A DNA stretch of 64,000 nucleotides from positions 60,557-124,556 of the forward strand of contig NZ_FUZI01000007.1 in the NCBI RefSeq assembly GCF_900166965.1, written 5' to 3'. A program made the position numbers and the translations under genes. Source of the DNA: Photobacterium piscicola. Lineage in GTDB: Bacteria; Pseudomonadota; Gammaproteobacteria; Enterobacterales; Vibrionaceae. The notes below the pieces were generated by a model, which was given only the letters and a program-made list of their open reading frames with translations, had not been told where the DNA came from and did no database searches. Below, in pieces: positions 20,798 to 32,096 of this stretch; within the stretch, counting starts at the first letter, position 1; each line of letters starts with the position of its first letter.

Positions 20798-22243
20798 ATG
20801 ATGTCGAATACAATAATGTCACCCTCAAGCCAAGCCAGAACGCTTTATCAAAAAGTCTATGATGCCCATGTGGTAGTAGCAGCGGCTGGCGAAAACCCAA
20901 TCTTATATATTGATCGTCATTTAGTGCATGAAGTGACCTCACCACAGGCATTTGATGGGCTGCGCGAACAAGGTCGCCAAGTTCGCCAAGTAAATAAAAC
21001 CTTTGCCACCATGGATCATAACGTTTCAACTCAAACCAAAGACATTAACGCCAGTGGTGAAATGGCACGAATCCAAATGGAAACCCTAGCAAAAAACTGT
21101 GCTGATTTTGGGGTTACCTTGTATGACTTAAACCATAAATATCAGGGTATTGTCCATGTAATGGGACCAGAGTTAGGTATTACCTTACCCGGAATGACTA
21201 TTGTTTGTGGCGATTCACATACCGCGACTCACGGTGCATTTGGCGCACTGGCTTTCGGTATTGGCACCTCAGAAGTTGAGCACGTATTAGCGACCCAAAC
21301 TCTTAAACAATCTCGCGCTAAAACCATGAAAATTGAAGTTACAGGAAAAGTAGCAGAGGGTATTACCGCGAAAGATATCGTACTAGCGATTATCGGTAAA
21401 ACTACCGCTGCTGGCGGAACAGGTTATGTGGTTGAATTTTGTGGCGAAGCTATCACGGATCTGTCGATGGAAGGTCGTATGACAGTGTGTAATATGGCGA
21501 TAGAGTTAGGTGCAAAAGCAGGCTTAATTGCCCCTGACCAAACTACTTTTGATTATATTAAAGGCCGTAAATTTTCACCTCAAGGTGCTGATTTAGACGC
21601 CGCTATCACTTATTGGCAAACCCTCACCAGTGATGACAACGCAGAGTTTGATGCAGTTGTCACCTTAAATGCTACCGAGATCAAACCACAAGTGACATGG
21701 GGCACGAATCCCGGTCAAGTGATTGCTGTTGATGAGCCGATCCCTGCACCTGAAAGTTTCAGTGATTTAGTTGAGCAAACATCCGCTAAAAAAGCCTTGG
21801 CTTACATGGGACTAGAACCTCATAAATCATTATCTGATTATGCTATCGATAAAGTTTTTATCGGTTCTTGTACCAATTCACGTATCGAAGATATGCGCGC
21901 CGCAGCTGCTATTGCTAAAGGCCGTAAAGTGGCCGCTAATGTCCAAGCCTTAGTCGTGCCGGGTTCTGAACAAGTAAAAACTCAAGCAGAGCAAGAAGGC
22001 CTAGATAAGATCTTTATTGAAGCGGGGTTTGAATGGCGTTTACCTGGGTGCTCAATGTGCCTTGCAATGAACAACGATCGCTTAGGCCCTCAAGAGCGAT
22101 GCGCATCCACCAGTAACCGTAATTTTGAAGGACGTCAGGGACGAGATGGTCGTACCCACTTAGTCAGCCCAGCCATGGCGGCGGCGGCGGCATGTGCAGG
22201 ACACTTTGTCGATATTCGTCAACTTGAACCACTATCGGCATAA
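20798..22243 (+). CDS. leuC: 3-isopropylmalate dehydratase large subunit
   Basis: With LeuD, isomerises 2- to 3-isopropylmalate through a 4Fe-4S cluster. At 481 residues it is slightly longer than E. coli at the N-terminus. The cluster ligands lie in [10 protein letters not shown] and in [13 protein letters not shown]. The ATG chosen lies eight bases after leuB with AAGG upstream. An in-frame ATG three bases on (second codon) and another at codon 7 are alternatives. Confidence 0.96.
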   Translation: MMSNTIMSPSSQARTLYQKVYDAHVVVAAAGENPILYIDRHLVHEVTSPQAFDGLREQGRQVRQVNKTFATMDHNVSTQTKDINASGEMARIQMETLAKNCADFGVTLYDLNHKYQGIVHVMGPELGITLPGMTIVCGDSHTATHGAFGALAFGIGTSEVEHVLATQTLKQSRAKTMKIEVTGKVAEGITAKDIVLAIIGKTTAAGGTGYVVEFCGEAITDLSMEGRMTVCNMAIELGAKAGLIAPDQTTFDYIKGRKFSPQGADLDAAITYWQTLTSDDNAEFDAVVTLNATEIKPQVTWGTNPGQVIAVDEPIPAPESFSDLVEQTSAKKALAYMGLEPHKSLSDYAIDKVFIGSCTNSRIEDMRAAAAIAKGRKVAANVQALVVPGSEQVKTQAEQEGLDKIFIEAGFEWRLPGCSMCLAMNNDRLGPQERCASTSNRNFEGRQGRDGRTHLVSPAMAAAAACAGHFVDIRQLEPLSA

Positions 22244-22256
22244 TAAGGACATAACT

Positions 22257-22859
22257 ATGACAGGCTTTACTCAACATACAGGGTTAGTGGTACCGTTAAA
22301 TACCGCCAATATTGATACCGATGCCATTATTCCAAAACAGTTTCTTCAAAAAGTAACCCGTACTGGATTTGGACAACATTTATTTCATGATTGGCGTTTT
22401 TTAGACGATGGCGGTCAACAACCTAATCCCGATTTTATAATGAATGCCCCTCGTTACCAAGGTGCAACCATTTTACTGGCTCGCGAAAACTTTGGCTGTG
22501 GATCATCGCGTGAACATGCACCATGGGCGTTAGCCGATTACGGCATTAAAGTAATGATCGCCCCTAGTTTTGCTGATATTTTTTATGGCAATTCAATCAA
22601 TAACCAAATGATCCCTGTTCGTCTTACAACGCCACAGATTGATGCGTTATTTGATTATGTAGCAACCACTGAAGGGGCAAAAATCACCGTAGATCTAGCG
22701 GCTATGACAGTAACAGCGAACGGTAACCAATATTCATTTGAAATTGACGAATTTCGACGTCACTGTCTATTAAACGGATTAGATAACATAGGCTTAACCC
22801 TGCAATACCAAGCGAAAATTGCTGGATATGAAGCTAATATTCCTACTTATCTCGCTTAA
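22257..22859 (+). CDS. leuD: 3-isopropylmalate dehydratase small subunit
   Basis: Swivelling-domain subunit of the LeuCD isomerase. The ATG at 22257, behind TAAGGAC, gives 200 residues starting [22 protein letters not shown], matching the family. An upstream in-frame start inside leuC would add an unconserved extension. The active-site loop [16 protein letters not shown] is present. Last gene of leuABCD. Confidence 0.97.
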   Translation: MTGFTQHTGLVVPLNTANIDTDAIIPKQFLQKVTRTGFGQHLFHDWRFLDDGGQQPNPDFIMNAPRYQGATILLARENFGCGSSREHAPWALADYGIKVMIAPSFADIFYGNSINNQMIPVRLTTPQIDALFDYVATTEGAKITVDLAAMTVTANGNQYSFEIDEFRRHCLLNGLDNIGLTLQYQAKIAGYEANIPTYLA

Positions 22860-22873
22860 ATTAACTAATCTTA

Positions 22874-22906
22874 ATACTAATGCCTGTTAATCTCAGGCAT
22901 TAGTAT
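22874..22906 (+). terminator. Hairpin after leuD, without T tail
   Basis: A perfect 13-bp stem (22874-22886 with 22894-22906), 15 bases after leuD. It lacks a T run, so it may protect the mRNA 3' end or terminate poorly. Confidence 0.45.
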
Positions 22907-22980
22907 CGCCCTACTCGGCTGTAATAAATCAGATATCATTACGGTCTTCTGTTGATATCTCTTTTTATAACAGGTTCAGT

Positions 22981-23763
22981 ATGCGTATTGTGTTTAGCTT
23001 ATTGTTGATTTTCGCTTCTTGGTCTCTATGTGCCGCCCCGAAAGCGGATCTATTACCTTATTGGCAAGATCAGGTGGCCAGCAATCAACGCGATATCAAT
23101 CATCACCCATGGCAACAATTATTAACTAAATACTTAGTTGTTAGCCCACAACAAACACTGTTTCGTTACAGCGCAGTGACTCCCGCCGATAAACAGCAAT
23201 TACAGAATTATATTACTCAGTTAGCTAAACTTGATCCGCGCCAATATAATCGTAATGTTCAGTTTGCTTATTGGGTGAATCTTTATAATGCGCTGACAGT
23301 ACAATTGATCATTGATAATTACCCAATCACATCAATTACTAAACTCGGTGGTTTTTTCAGTTTTGGACCTTGGGATCAACCCATTGTGACCATCACAAAT
23401 AAAACCTTAAGTTTAAATGACATTGAACATCGTATATTACGTCCGATTTGGCGCGATCCTCGCATTCATTATGCGGTTAATTGTGCCAGCTTAGGTTGTC
23501 CTGACTTACTGCCTCAAGTATTTGATAGTCATCACCTTGATCGACAACTCAACAATGCTGCCAGCCGTTTTATTAATAGTAATAAAGGGGTACGTACCAA
23601 CTTAAAACAAACAACTTTATCGTCAATTTATGATTGGTATAGCGTTGATTTTGGTAATCAACAGGCCTTATTGCAGCATATAAACCATTATCGAGTGCAT
23701 AAAAAAATCAATGGCGATAACATTAAATTTGATTACAACTGGCAGTTAAATCAGAAGCTATAA
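22981..23763 (+). CDS. DUF547 domain-containing exported protein
   Basis: A 260-residue protein of unknown function. The N-terminus MRIVFSLLLIFASWSLCAA is a probable signal peptide, so it is expected in the periplasm. The DUF547 core is recognisable by YWVNLYNALTVQLIIDNYP (about 100-118) and HYAVNCASLGCPDL with paired cysteines (about 160-175). No activity is established for the family, although the conserved Asn/Cys/His residues suggest an enzyme. It stands alone between leuD and the thiamine transport operon. Confidence 0.85.
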   Translation: MRIVFSLLLIFASWSLCAAPKADLLPYWQDQVASNQRDINHHPWQQLLTKYLVVSPQQTLFRYSAVTPADKQQLQNYITQLAKLDPRQYNRNVQFAYWVNLYNALTVQLIIDNYPITSITKLGGFFSFGPWDQPIVTITNKTLSLNDIEHRILRPIWRDPRIHYAVNCASLGCPDLLPQVFDSHHLDRQLNNAASRFINSNKGVRTNLKQTTLSSIYDWYSVDFGNQQALLQHINHYRVHKKINGDNIKFDYNWQLNQKL

Positions 23764-23794
23764 CTTAGTACAAGTTACAGGTACAATGCTCGTG

Positions 23795-23898
23795 TTCTCA
23801 TTGGGGAGCCATTAGGCTGAGATTGTTGTTATTATCTTGATTGATATAGCAGAACCCATTGAACCTGAACCAGGTAATGCTGGCGTAGGAATTGAGAA
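23795..23898 (+). promoter_or_regulatory. TPP riboswitch (THI element)
   Basis: The conserved thiamine pyrophosphate aptamer is readable: GGGGAGCC, GGCTGAGA, ACCC then TTGAACCTGA, AGGTAATGCTGGCGTAGGA. Closing stem P1 is TTCTCA (23795-23800) with TGAGAA (23893-23898). It lies about 120 bases before thiB, so thiamine transport is repressed when TPP is plentiful. No clear Rho-independent terminator follows. A small GGGTA/TACCC hairpin (23905-23917) and a possible pairing of 23967-23972 with the Shine-Dalgarno region at 24007-24012 suggest translational control. Confidence 0.93.
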
Positions 23899-24016
23899 AC
23901 GCATGGGTATTTTACCCCTGTCTAGCTGCTATTACAGCATGCTGCTACTACCTCTCAAGCCTGTGCCGCTCTCTCTTTTTATTTTGTTCGCAGGATGCTG
24001 ACATCAGGAGCGCATA

Positions 24017-25015
24017 GTGAAAATCAGTTACACACTTTTACCGCTAATATCGATAGCGTTACTCTCAAATAACGTCTTGGCGGCCGATAATACCCTTAAT
24101 GTTTATACCTACAGCTCGTTTTCATCCGAGTGGGGGCCTGGACCTATTATCAAAAAAGCCTTTGAAGCCCAATGCGATGGTTGCAAAGTTAACTTTGTCT
24201 CTTTAGAAGATGGCGTATCAATTCTTAATCGAGTTCGTTTAGAAGGCAGCCGTAGCCAAGCGGATATTCTATTGGGGCTTGATAACAACCTGATGACTGA
24301 AGCTAAACAAACGGGATTACTGGCAAAACAACATGTTGATCTAAGTAAATTAACCTTACCTAAAGGTTGGCATGACGATACCTTTATTCCTTTTGATTAT
24401 GGCTATTTTGCGTTTGTTTATGACAGCACCAAATTACCCCATCCACCCACCAGTTTAAAAGCGCTGGTTAACGATCAAAACATCAGTATCATCTACCAAG
24501 ATCCGCGCACCTCAACCCCAGGTCAAGGGCTGATGTTATGGATAAAATCAGTGTACGGCGATAAAGCGACTGCCGCATGGCAACAACTTGCTAAACACAC
24601 AGTAACGGTAACAAAAGGCTGGTCAGAAGCTTACAGCATGTTCCTTGATGGTGAAGCTGATATGGTATTGTCTTACACCACCTCACCGGCTTATCACATT
24701 ATGGAAGAGCATAAAAATCAGTATAAAGCGGCCAACTTTAAAGAAGGTCATTACATGCAGGTTGAAGTTGCCGCCAAAATGAAAAATAGCCCACATCCTA
24801 AACTGGCAGATCAATTTATGCAGTTCATTGTCAGTGATGGGTTTCAATCTCAAATTGCGACCCACAACTGGATGTATCCTGTTACTAAACAACCACTGCC
24901 CGCCGCATTTAATCAATTAAGCGTGCCAGATAAAGCATTAGAATTTAGTGCTGATGAAGTGGCTCACAAGCGTAAAGAATGGATTCGAGAATGGCAGCAA
25001 GCGCTGACCCAATAA
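24017..25015 (+). CDS. thiB: Thiamine ABC transporter, periplasmic binding protein
   Basis: Binds thiamine, TMP and TPP in the periplasm and delivers them to ThiPQ. At 332 residues it has a signal peptide of about 22 residues ending NNVLA. The mature domain begins NTLNVYTYSSFSSEWGPG, characteristic of TbpA, with a tryptophan/tyrosine-rich ligand pocket (KGWSEAYSMFLDGEADMVLSY region). The GTG start is preceded by AGGAGCG. First gene of thiBPQ, under the TPP riboswitch. Confidence 0.95.
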   Translation: MKISYTLLPLISIALLSNNVLAADNTLNVYTYSSFSSEWGPGPIIKKAFEAQCDGCKVNFVSLEDGVSILNRVRLEGSRSQADILLGLDNNLMTEAKQTGLLAKQHVDLSKLTLPKGWHDDTFIPFDYGYFAFVYDSTKLPHPPTSLKALVNDQNISIIYQDPRTSTPGQGLMLWIKSVYGDKATAAWQQLAKHTVTVTKGWSEAYSMFLDGEADMVLSYTTSPAYHIMEEHKNQYKAANFKEGHYMQVEVAAKMKNSPHPKLADQFMQFIVSDGFQSQIATHNWMYPVTKQPLPAAFNQLSVPDKALEFSADEVAHKRKEWIREWQQALTQ

Positions 25016-25027
25016 TGGCATACCGTT

Positions 25028-26635
25028 GTGAATAAACGTGTAACTCAACTTCTGCCCGGACTATTGAGTGTCGGGCTTATTTTATTACTGGTGATCGCCG
25101 CGATCACCAGCCTTATACTTCATGCTGGGCAATGGCAACTGAGTAGCTTATGGCATGATCCTTATCTACGTCATGTGACGCGATTTAGTTTTTACCAAGC
25201 CTTGCTGTCTACTTTACTCAGTATTGTGCCTGCAATTGCGATTGCTTACGCACTATCACGACGCAATTTTATAGGTAAACAACTGTTATTACGTTTGTTT
25301 GCGATGACGCTAGTGATGCCTGTATTAGTGGCGGTGTTTGGCTTATTAGCGATCTACGGCAAAAGCGGTATCATTAGCCATGGGTTAAGCTGGCTCGGAT
25401 TACCCCGACTAAACATTTATGGTTTAAGTGGCATTTTACTGGCACATGTGTTTCTCAACTTACCATTAGCGGTACGCTTTTTACTCCAAAGTCTAGAATC
25501 AATTCCCTATGAACAACATCAATTAGCCGCCCATTTAGATCTTCGTGGCTGGTATAAATTCAAACTTGTCGCTTGGCCTCGGTTACGTCAACAATTGCCC
25601 CATGTGGCGGGGCTTATTTTCATGCTGTGTTTTACCAGTTTTGCGGTGATCATGTCACTAGGGGGCGGTCCTAAATCAACCACCATTGAACTGGCAATTT
25701 ACCAAGCGATTCGCTATGACTTCGATCTTGCTACTGGTGCTATTTTAGCGCTGTGGCAAATGTTACTTTGTGGAGGATTAGTGTTACTTAGCCATCGCTT
25801 TGCCAAACCACTAGCAACCTTTAGTGCCTCTGTGGGCAAAAATGTGGTTAATTATCAAGATAATTGGCGTGCAAAATGGTGGGATTGGAGTTGGATCGTG
25901 GCTGCAATATTGCTGGTTATCCCACCAATTATTGCAGTTTTTGTTGCTGGATTAAACCGTCAACTGCCGCAGTTATTACAACAACCGGCACTGTGGCATG
26001 CAGTCGCTAATTCACTTGAAATTGCGGTCATGGCATGTAGCTTAGCGTTTGTTTTTGGCATGATGATCTTACTCGCGAGTCGACAATTACGCTTAAATAA
26101 ACAACGTTTGAGTGCCGATAGTATTGAAATGATCGGCACCATTATTTTAGTTACTCCAGGGCTAGTATTAAGTACCGGTATTTTCTTATTACTGCGTCAA
26201 TATACCGATGCCTATGGCGCTGCTTTTTGGGTTGTAGTAGGGGTTAATGCTTTAATGGCACTGCCTTATGTGATCAAAACCCTTAGCCAACCCATGCTGC
26301 ATATTGCTCAACAATACAATACGTTATGTCATAGTTTAGGCATGCGTGGTTGGTCTCGATTACGACTTGTAGAGTGGCGAGCACTGCGTAAACCGATTGC
26401 ACAGTCATTGGCTATAAGCTTAGTATTGTCACTGGGTGATCTTGGGGCAATTGCTTTATTTGGTAGCCAAGATTTTCAAACGCTACCACTGTATTTATTC
26501 CAATTAATGGGTAGCTATCGCATGGATGGTGCTGCTGTGGCGGCATTATTATTGTTATTACTCAGCTTAGGTTTATTCAGCGCGATTGAATATTGTTTCC
26601 AGCCTCGGCGAACCAAAGGCAAACACCATGCTTGA
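25028..26635 (+). CDS. thiP: Thiamine ABC transporter permease
   Basis: Inner-membrane permease of 535 residues with two tandem ABC permease domains and about 12 hydrophobic segments. EAA-like coupling loops occur in each half (HLDLRGWYKFKLVAWPRLR near 165-185 and SLGMRGWSRLRLVEW near 435-450). It starts with GTG 13 bases after thiB and overlaps thiQ by eight bases. Confidence 0.95.
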   Translation: MNKRVTQLLPGLLSVGLILLLVIAAITSLILHAGQWQLSSLWHDPYLRHVTRFSFYQALLSTLLSIVPAIAIAYALSRRNFIGKQLLLRLFAMTLVMPVLVAVFGLLAIYGKSGIISHGLSWLGLPRLNIYGLSGILLAHVFLNLPLAVRFLLQSLESIPYEQHQLAAHLDLRGWYKFKLVAWPRLRQQLPHVAGLIFMLCFTSFAVIMSLGGGPKSTTIELAIYQAIRYDFDLATGAILALWQMLLCGGLVLLSHRFAKPLATFSASVGKNVVNYQDNWRAKWWDWSWIVAAILLVIPPIIAVFVAGLNRQLPQLLQQPALWHAVANSLEIAVMACSLAFVFGMMILLASRQLRLNKQRLSADSIEMIGTIILVTPGLVLSTGIFLLLRQYTDAYGAAFWVVVGVNALMALPYVIKTLSQPMLHIAQQYNTLCHSLGMRGWSRLRLVEWRALRKPIAQSLAISLVLSLGDLGAIALFGSQDFQTLPLYLFQLMGSYRMDGAAVAALLLLLLSLGLFSAIEYCFQPRRTKGKHHA

Positions 26636-27350
26636 TATAAACCAATTATGTTATACCTATCAACCTCAACGCCAACATGAACATCCTATGCAGTTAAGCT
26701 TTAACTTTAGCCTTCAACAAGGTGATATTGCGGCGTTAATCGGTCCAAGTGGTGCAGGGAAAAGTACCTTATTGGCGCTTATTGCGGGGTTTTTACAGCC
26801 ACAACATGGTGATATAACCATCCACCAGCAATCAATTATTACGCTTGATCCTGCTCAACGGCCATTATCAATGCTGTTTCAAGAGCATAATTTATTTCCG
26901 CATTTAACGGTCTATGAAAACATTGCTCTTGGCGTTGATCCTCGTCTTAAATTGAGTACCCAGCAACGCCAACAGGTACATGATGCAGCAGAAAAAGTGG
27001 GATTAACAGCGTATTTACCCCGCCTACCCGAGCAACTGTCTGGCGGACAGCGGCAGCGAGTGGCATTAGCGCGCTGTTTAATTCGACAACGGCCTTTATT
27101 ATTGCTTGATGAACCGTTTTCGGCACTTGATCCTACGTTGCGTAACGACATGCTACAGCTGGTACAGCAACTGGCTCAGCAGCAAGCCATCACCGTATTA
27201 ATGATCACTCATAGCCCTGATGATGCTAAAAAAATCACCAATAAATGCATCTTTATTGATAACGGAGAAGTGAAAGCATTTGGGGAGACTGATGCGCTAT
27301 TAAACCACCCCCAACAACCAGACTTACGTCATTACTTAGGCTTAGCGTAA
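26628..27350 (+). CDS. thiQ: Thiamine ABC transporter ATP-binding protein
   Basis: ATPase of the thiamine importer. The ATG at 26628, inside the end of thiP, gives 240 residues starting MLDINQLCYTY. Walker A GPSGAGKST, Q-loop LFQEHNLFPHL, signature LSGGQRQRVALARC, Walker B LLLLDEPFSALD and the switch His in MITHSPDDA are all present. Last gene of thiBPQ, ending at a strong terminator. Confidence 0.95.
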   Translation: MLDINQLCYTYQPQRQHEHPMQLSFNFSLQQGDIAALIGPSGAGKSTLLALIAGFLQPQHGDITIHQQSIITLDPAQRPLSMLFQEHNLFPHLTVYENIALGVDPRLKLSTQQRQQVHDAAEKVGLTAYLPRLPEQLSGGQRQRVALARCLIRQRPLLLLDEPFSALDPTLRNDMLQLVQQLAQQQAITVLMITHSPDDAKKITNKCIFIDNGEVKAFGETDALLNHPQQPDLRHYLGLA

Positions 27351-27365
27351 TAACGGCCATAAACA

Positions 27366-27402
27366 AAGCCGAGCTCAGTATGTTATCCCTAGAGCTCGGC
27401 TT
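27366..27402. terminator. Terminator between thiQ and the PhoH-like gene
   Basis: Perfect 11-bp stem (27366-27376 with 27392-27402), a 15-base loop and A/T-rich flanks, between convergent genes. Confidence 0.85.
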
Positions 27403-27428
27403 ATATTATTAAAACAACAACGAGGAAC

Positions 27429-28805
27429 TTAAAGATTTTCTTCCGCAAATTCAGCTAAACGACTTCGCACCACACCATTAATATAAATATTGGCGCTACC
27501 CTCAAAATGTTTAAACCGTTCAACAATGTAAGTTAATCCTGATGTTACTGGTGATAGATAATTGGAATCAATTTGCGCCAAGTTACCCGAGCACACCAAC
27601 TTAGTCCCCTCACCACAACGGGTAATAATGGTTTTTATCTGTGATGCAGTTAAATTTTGACACTCATCAAGCAGCACAAAGGCATTTTGAATTGAACGTC
27701 CACGCATAAAGTTAATCGATTTAAATTGAATATTGGCTTTATCAAAAATATATTTCATTGAACCATCAGTGCAGACATCATGCTTATGTAATGCTTCCAT
27801 GGTGTCGGTAACCGCCGCTAACCACGGTAACATTTTCTCTTCTTCAGTACCGGGTAGAAAACCAATAGATTCAGCAATTTCAGGTGTATTACGCGTAACA
27901 ATTATCTTGTCATACATGCCTTTTTCTATCACCTGCTCTAACGCTGCTGCCATCGCTAAAATAGTTTTACCACACCCAGCAGGACCAGTTAATATCACTA
28001 AATCAATACTGGGATCGAGCATGGCGTCCAATGCCATACCTTGATAAATGTTTTTAGGATGAACCCCCCATGCTTGGCGATGCATTAAGCGCTCATAACT
28101 GATGTCTTTAATCGTAACCTCTTCACCATCAATCGCTTTGATTCGCGCGGCAAATTCTTCACTGTCATCCAGTAAATATTGATTCATGTACGGATTATCA
28201 AATAACGATCGAGGCAAAATATGTAAGGTTGAACTACCGCGATTTTCAGAATGGCATTCAGCGACATTACTCCAAAAATTACCTTGATAACGGTGAAAAC
28301 CTTTACTGAGTAAAGCGATATCATCAATCAATTGATCGGAGCGATAATCATCAACATTCAGCACCCCAGCCCCTTTGGCTCGTAAACGCATATTGATATC
28401 TTTCGTCACTAAGACTACGCTTCTAGGGGTATGTTTTTGTTGTAGAAAAAGAACACTATTAAGAATACGGTTATCACCTGCTTTATCACTAAAAGCATGC
28501 ACCGTTTGTTTGACTTCATAATCAGCAAAAATAGCAATAGTGCCGTTATGTGGAATCTGATCATTAAAAGGAATTCCCGCTGAAATTTGCTCAGGGGTCG
28601 CATCGTGAAAGATATTTTCTAGTGCGCGAATAGCAACCCGCGCATCACGTGAAACATCACGCTTACTGTCTTTAATACGATCTAATTCTTCCAGGACTGT
28701 CATCGGAATCACGACATCGTGTTCCTGGAAAGAAAAGATAGCGAGAGGTTCATGAAGCAGAATATTTGTATCAAGTACAAACAGTTTCCGTTCGGCATTG
28801 TCCAT
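27429..28805 (-). CDS. PIN domain-PhoH ATPase (YlaK/PhoH2 type)
   Basis: A two-domain protein of 458 residues. An N-terminal PIN nuclease domain starts LFVLDTNILLHEP, with acidic residues at EELDRIK and near residue 130. It is fused to a C-terminal PhoH P-loop ATPase with Walker A GPAGCGKT and Walker B FVLLDECQN. Such PIN-PhoH fusions are reported as RNA helicase/RNase-type proteins in other bacteria, so a role in RNA handling is plausible but inferred. The ATG at 28805 follows a perfect AAGGAGG site. The longer frame to 28850 is unlikely. Confidence 0.88.
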   Translation of the reverse strand: MDNAERKLFVLDTNILLHEPLAIFSFQEHDVVIPMTVLEELDRIKDSKRDVSRDARVAIRALENIFHDATPEQISAGIPFNDQIPHNGTIAIFADYEVKQTVHAFSDKAGDNRILNSVLFLQQKHTPRSVVLVTKDINMRLRAKGAGVLNVDDYRSDQLIDDIALLSKGFHRYQGNFWSNVAECHSENRGSSTLHILPRSLFDNPYMNQYLLDDSEEFAARIKAIDGEEVTIKDISYERLMHRQAWGVHPKNIYQGMALDAMLDPSIDLVILTGPAGCGKTILAMAAALEQVIEKGMYDKIIVTRNTPEIAESIGFLPGTEEEKMLPWLAAVTDTMEALHKHDVCTDGSMKYIFDKANIQFKSINFMRGRSIQNAFVLLDECQNLTASQIKTIITRCGEGTKLVCSGNLAQIDSNYLSPVTSGLTYIVERFKHFEGSANIYINGVVRSRLAEFAEENL

Positions 28806-29147
28806 AAGCACCTCCTTGGTAGGGCGAACAACAATAAACTTGGCTATCACTCTTTTAGCTTACGTCAAAATTAACGTTTGTGTTAATTACAGCATTTATA
28901 ACGATTAGCAGGCATAACAATTAAAGCATCTATTGATTAAACTAAAATGACATTAAGACTCACGCTTCTTTTGCACACTTTCACCGTGACCTTAATCACA
29001 TCATGCAGTAACATAACTCCCCCATTTTTGAGTTATGCGTATGCCATATTATTCATCTATGCATTTAGTTTTATTATAGACGATAAATAGACAACGCGAA
29101 TTATAATATTTTCCTTTATATCAAATAATTAGAAGGTTTCTAGCACT

Positions 29148-32069
29148 ATGCCATTTGCTTTGGGTCAACGTTGGATCAGTGATACAGAAAGTGATTTAGG
29201 TTTGGGAACAGTCGTCGCGATTGAGCCTCGCACTGTTAGCTTGATGTTTCCAGCATCAGATGAAAACCGTTTATACGCTCGACATGATGCACCAGTTACC
29301 CGTGTAATGTTTAATGTTGGCGATGTGATTGAAAGCCACGAAGGCTGGTCGCTCAAAGTTGAAGCGATCGAAGAAGATAAAGGAATTATCACTTATATCG
29401 GTACCCGTATAGATACCGAAGAAAGCGATGTCGCGTTACGTGAAATATTTTTAAGCCATCAAATTCGTTTTAATAAACCGCAAGATAAATTATTTGCAGG
29501 TCAAATTGATCGTATGGATCGATTTGCATTACGTTACCGCGCGCTAAAAAATCAATATGAACAACTAAAAAGCCCATTGCGTGGTTTATGTGGCATGCGT
29601 GCAGGTTTGATTCCGCACCAGCTTTATATCGCTCATGAAGTCGGTCGTCGTTATGCACCACGCGTACTTTTAGCCGATGAAGTAGGTTTAGGTAAAACCA
29701 TTGAAGCGGGCATGATCATTCACCAACAAGTGCTATCTGGCCGTGCTGAACGTATTCTGATTTTGGTACCCGAAACGCTACAGCACCAATGGCTTGTAGA
29801 AATGATGCGTCGCTTTAACCTTCATTTTTCTATTTTTGATGAAGAGCGTTGTGTTGAGTCTTTAGCGGATGCGGCTAACCCATTTGATACCGCACAATAC
29901 GTACTGTGTTCACTTGATTTCCTACGCAAAAGCCGCCGTCGATTTGAACAAGCATTAGATGCCGATTGGGATCTATTAATTGTTGATGAAGCGCATCACC
30001 TTGAATGGAGTGAAGAGCGTCCAAGCCGTCAATACCAAGTGGTTGAAGCTATTGCTGAAAAAACACCTGGCGTATTACTGCTAACGGCAACCCCTGAACA
30101 ATTAGGCCGTGAAAGCCACTTTGCTCGCCTACGCTTATTAGACCCTGATCGTTTTTACGATTACGAAGCCTTCGTCGAAGAAGAACGTCAATATGAGCCG
30201 GTTGCTGACGCCGTATCAAAGTTACTTGCTGGTGAAAAACTTGATAGCAACGCTAAGCAGACTCTAGTTGATTTACTTGCAGGCCAAAACGTTGAGCCAA
30301 TGATCACGGCGATTGAAAATGCAACCACAGCAGATGATGCAGAAGCGCTTGAAGCACGTCACGAATTAATCCGTAATCTCATGGATCGTCACGGTACTGG
30401 CCGCGTATTATTCCGTAACACCCGTTCAGCAATCAAAGGTTTCCCTAAGCGTCACCTCAATATGTATCCATTACCAATGCCAAATCAGTACAGCACCGCG
30501 ATGCGTGTAGCTGGCATGATGGCAGGTAAACTAAGCATTAACGAAAAAGCGATTAAACTGCTTTATCCTGAAGATATCTATCAAGAGTTTGAAGGTGAAT
30601 CAGCGACATGGTGGAACTTTGACCCTCGCATTAACTGGTTGCTAGATATGCTAAAAGCCAACCGTAATGAGAAAGTATTGGTGATCTGTTCTCGTGCTCA
30701 AACCGCATTAACGTTAGAGCAAGCCCTACGTGAGCGTGAGGGTATTCGTGCGACCGTGTTCCACGAAGGCATGTCGATCATTGAACGTGATAAAGCGGCG
30801 GCGTATTTTGCGCAAGAAGAGAGTGGCGCTCAGGTATTAATCTGTTCAGAGATTGGTTCAGAAGGTCGTAACTTCCAATTTGCTAATCAATTAGTGATGT
30901 TCGATTTACCAAGTAACCCTGACTTGTTAGAGCAACGTATTGGTCGTTTAGATCGTATCGGTCAGCAACGTGAAATTGAAATCCACGTACCGCACCTTGA
31001 AGGCACCTCACAAGCCTTATTAGCACGTTGGTTTAATGAGGGCTTAAACGCGTTTGAAGAAACCTGCCCAACGGGTCGTCCTGTCTATGAAGCGGTATGT
31101 GAAGATTTAATCACACTACTTGCTAGTGATAAGCAAGACAGTGACGCACTGGAAGCGGTGATCACTCAAAGTGCGGCACTACATAACGAACTTAAAGGTA
31201 AACTTGAACAAGGCCGTGACCGCTTACTTGAAATCCACTCCAATGGTGGCGAAGCCGCACAACAGTTAGTGGAACAAATTAGCAGCAAAGATGGTGATAC
31301 CAACTTGGTCTCTTTTGCACTGGGCTTATTTGATACCATTGGTCTTAACCAAGACGACAAGGGTGAAAACGCAATTGTGGTAACACCATCAGAGCACATG
31401 ATGGTTGCAAGCTACCCTGGCTTACCTTACGACGGTTGTACCATCACCTTTGATCGTAATACTGCGCTATCACGCGAAGATCTGCATTTTATCAGCTGGG
31501 AACACCCAATGATTCAAGGTGGCATTGAATTGCTATTGAGTGAAGGTGTCGGAACAACGGCAGTTTCATTACTGAAAAACAAAGCACTGCCTGTCGGTAC
31601 TTTGTTATTAGAACTGATTTACGTGGTTGATGCGCAAGCACCAAAACAATCGGGTATTGGTCGTTTCTTACCTAAAACACCTATTCGCATTCTACTTGAT
31701 AGCAAAGGTAATAATCTGTCTGCCAATGTTGAGTTTGAAAGCTTTAACCGTCAGTTAAGCCCAATTAACCGTCATTTAGGCAGCAAGTTAGTCAACTCAG
31801 TACAAAAAGAAATCCATACTCTTATTGCTCATGCTGAACGTGAAATTGACAAAGAGTTAGTTACCGTACGTAGCCAAGCACAAGCCGAGATGGAAGCAAC
31901 ATTACGTGCTGAGCATCAACGTTTACTGGCACTAAAAACAGTTAACCCTAACATTCGTGATGACGAGTTAGAATTGATTGAATCTCAAATTTTGGATTTA
32001 ACAGACTACATTGCTAAGGCTCAAATTCAACTGGATTCACTGCGTTTAATTGTTGTTAGCCATAACTAA
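29148..32069 (+). CDS. rapA: RNA polymerase-associated ATPase RapA (HepA)
   Basis: Swi2/Snf2-family ATPase that binds core RNA polymerase and promotes its recycling. At 973 residues it is close to E. coli RapA (968). The N-terminal Tudor-like domain starts [20 protein letters not shown]. The helicase core has Walker A DEVGLGKT (near 178), DEAH (near 279), motif [13 protein letters not shown] and motif [14 protein letters not shown] long RapA-specific C-terminus follows. The gap before it (28851-29147) holds its promoter region, where I assign no precise element. Confidence 0.97.
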   Translation: MPFALGQRWISDTESDLGLGTVVAIEPRTVSLMFPASDENRLYARHDAPVTRVMFNVGDVIESHEGWSLKVEAIEEDKGIITYIGTRIDTEESDVALREIFLSHQIRFNKPQDKLFAGQIDRMDRFALRYRALKNQYEQLKSPLRGLCGMRAGLIPHQLYIAHEVGRRYAPRVLLADEVGLGKTIEAGMIIHQQVLSGRAERILILVPETLQHQWLVEMMRRFNLHFSIFDEERCVESLADAANPFDTAQYVLCSLDFLRKSRRRFEQALDADWDLLIVDEAHHLEWSEERPSRQYQVVEAIAEKTPGVLLLTATPEQLGRESHFARLRLLDPDRFYDYEAFVEEERQYEPVADAVSKLLAGEKLDSNAKQTLVDLLAGQNVEPMITAIENATTADDAEALEARHELIRNLMDRHGTGRVLFRNTRSAIKGFPKRHLNMYPLPMPNQYSTAMRVAGMMAGKLSINEKAIKLLYPEDIYQEFEGESATWWNFDPRINWLLDMLKANRNEKVLVICSRAQTALTLEQALREREGIRATVFHEGMSIIERDKAAAYFAQEESGAQVLICSEIGSEGRNFQFANQLVMFDLPSNPDLLEQRIGRLDRIGQQREIEIHVPHLEGTSQALLARWFNEGLNAFEETCPTGRPVYEAVCEDLITLLASDKQDSDALEAVITQSAALHNELKGKLEQGRDRLLEIHSNGGEAAQQLVEQISSKDGDTNLVSFALGLFDTIGLNQDDKGENAIVVTPSEHMMVASYPGLPYDGCTITFDRNTALSREDLHFISWEHPMIQGGIELLLSEGVGTTAVSLLKNKALPVGTLLLELIYVVDAQAPKQSGIGRFLPKTPIRILLDSKGNNLSANVEFESFNRQLSPINRHLGSKLVNSVQKEIHTLIAHAEREIDKELVTVRSQAQAEMEATLRAEHQRLLALKTVNPNIRDDELELIESQILDLTDYIAKAQIQLDSLRLIVVSHN

Positions 32070-32096
32070 TTACTGACATTATCGGTATGAAAATTT

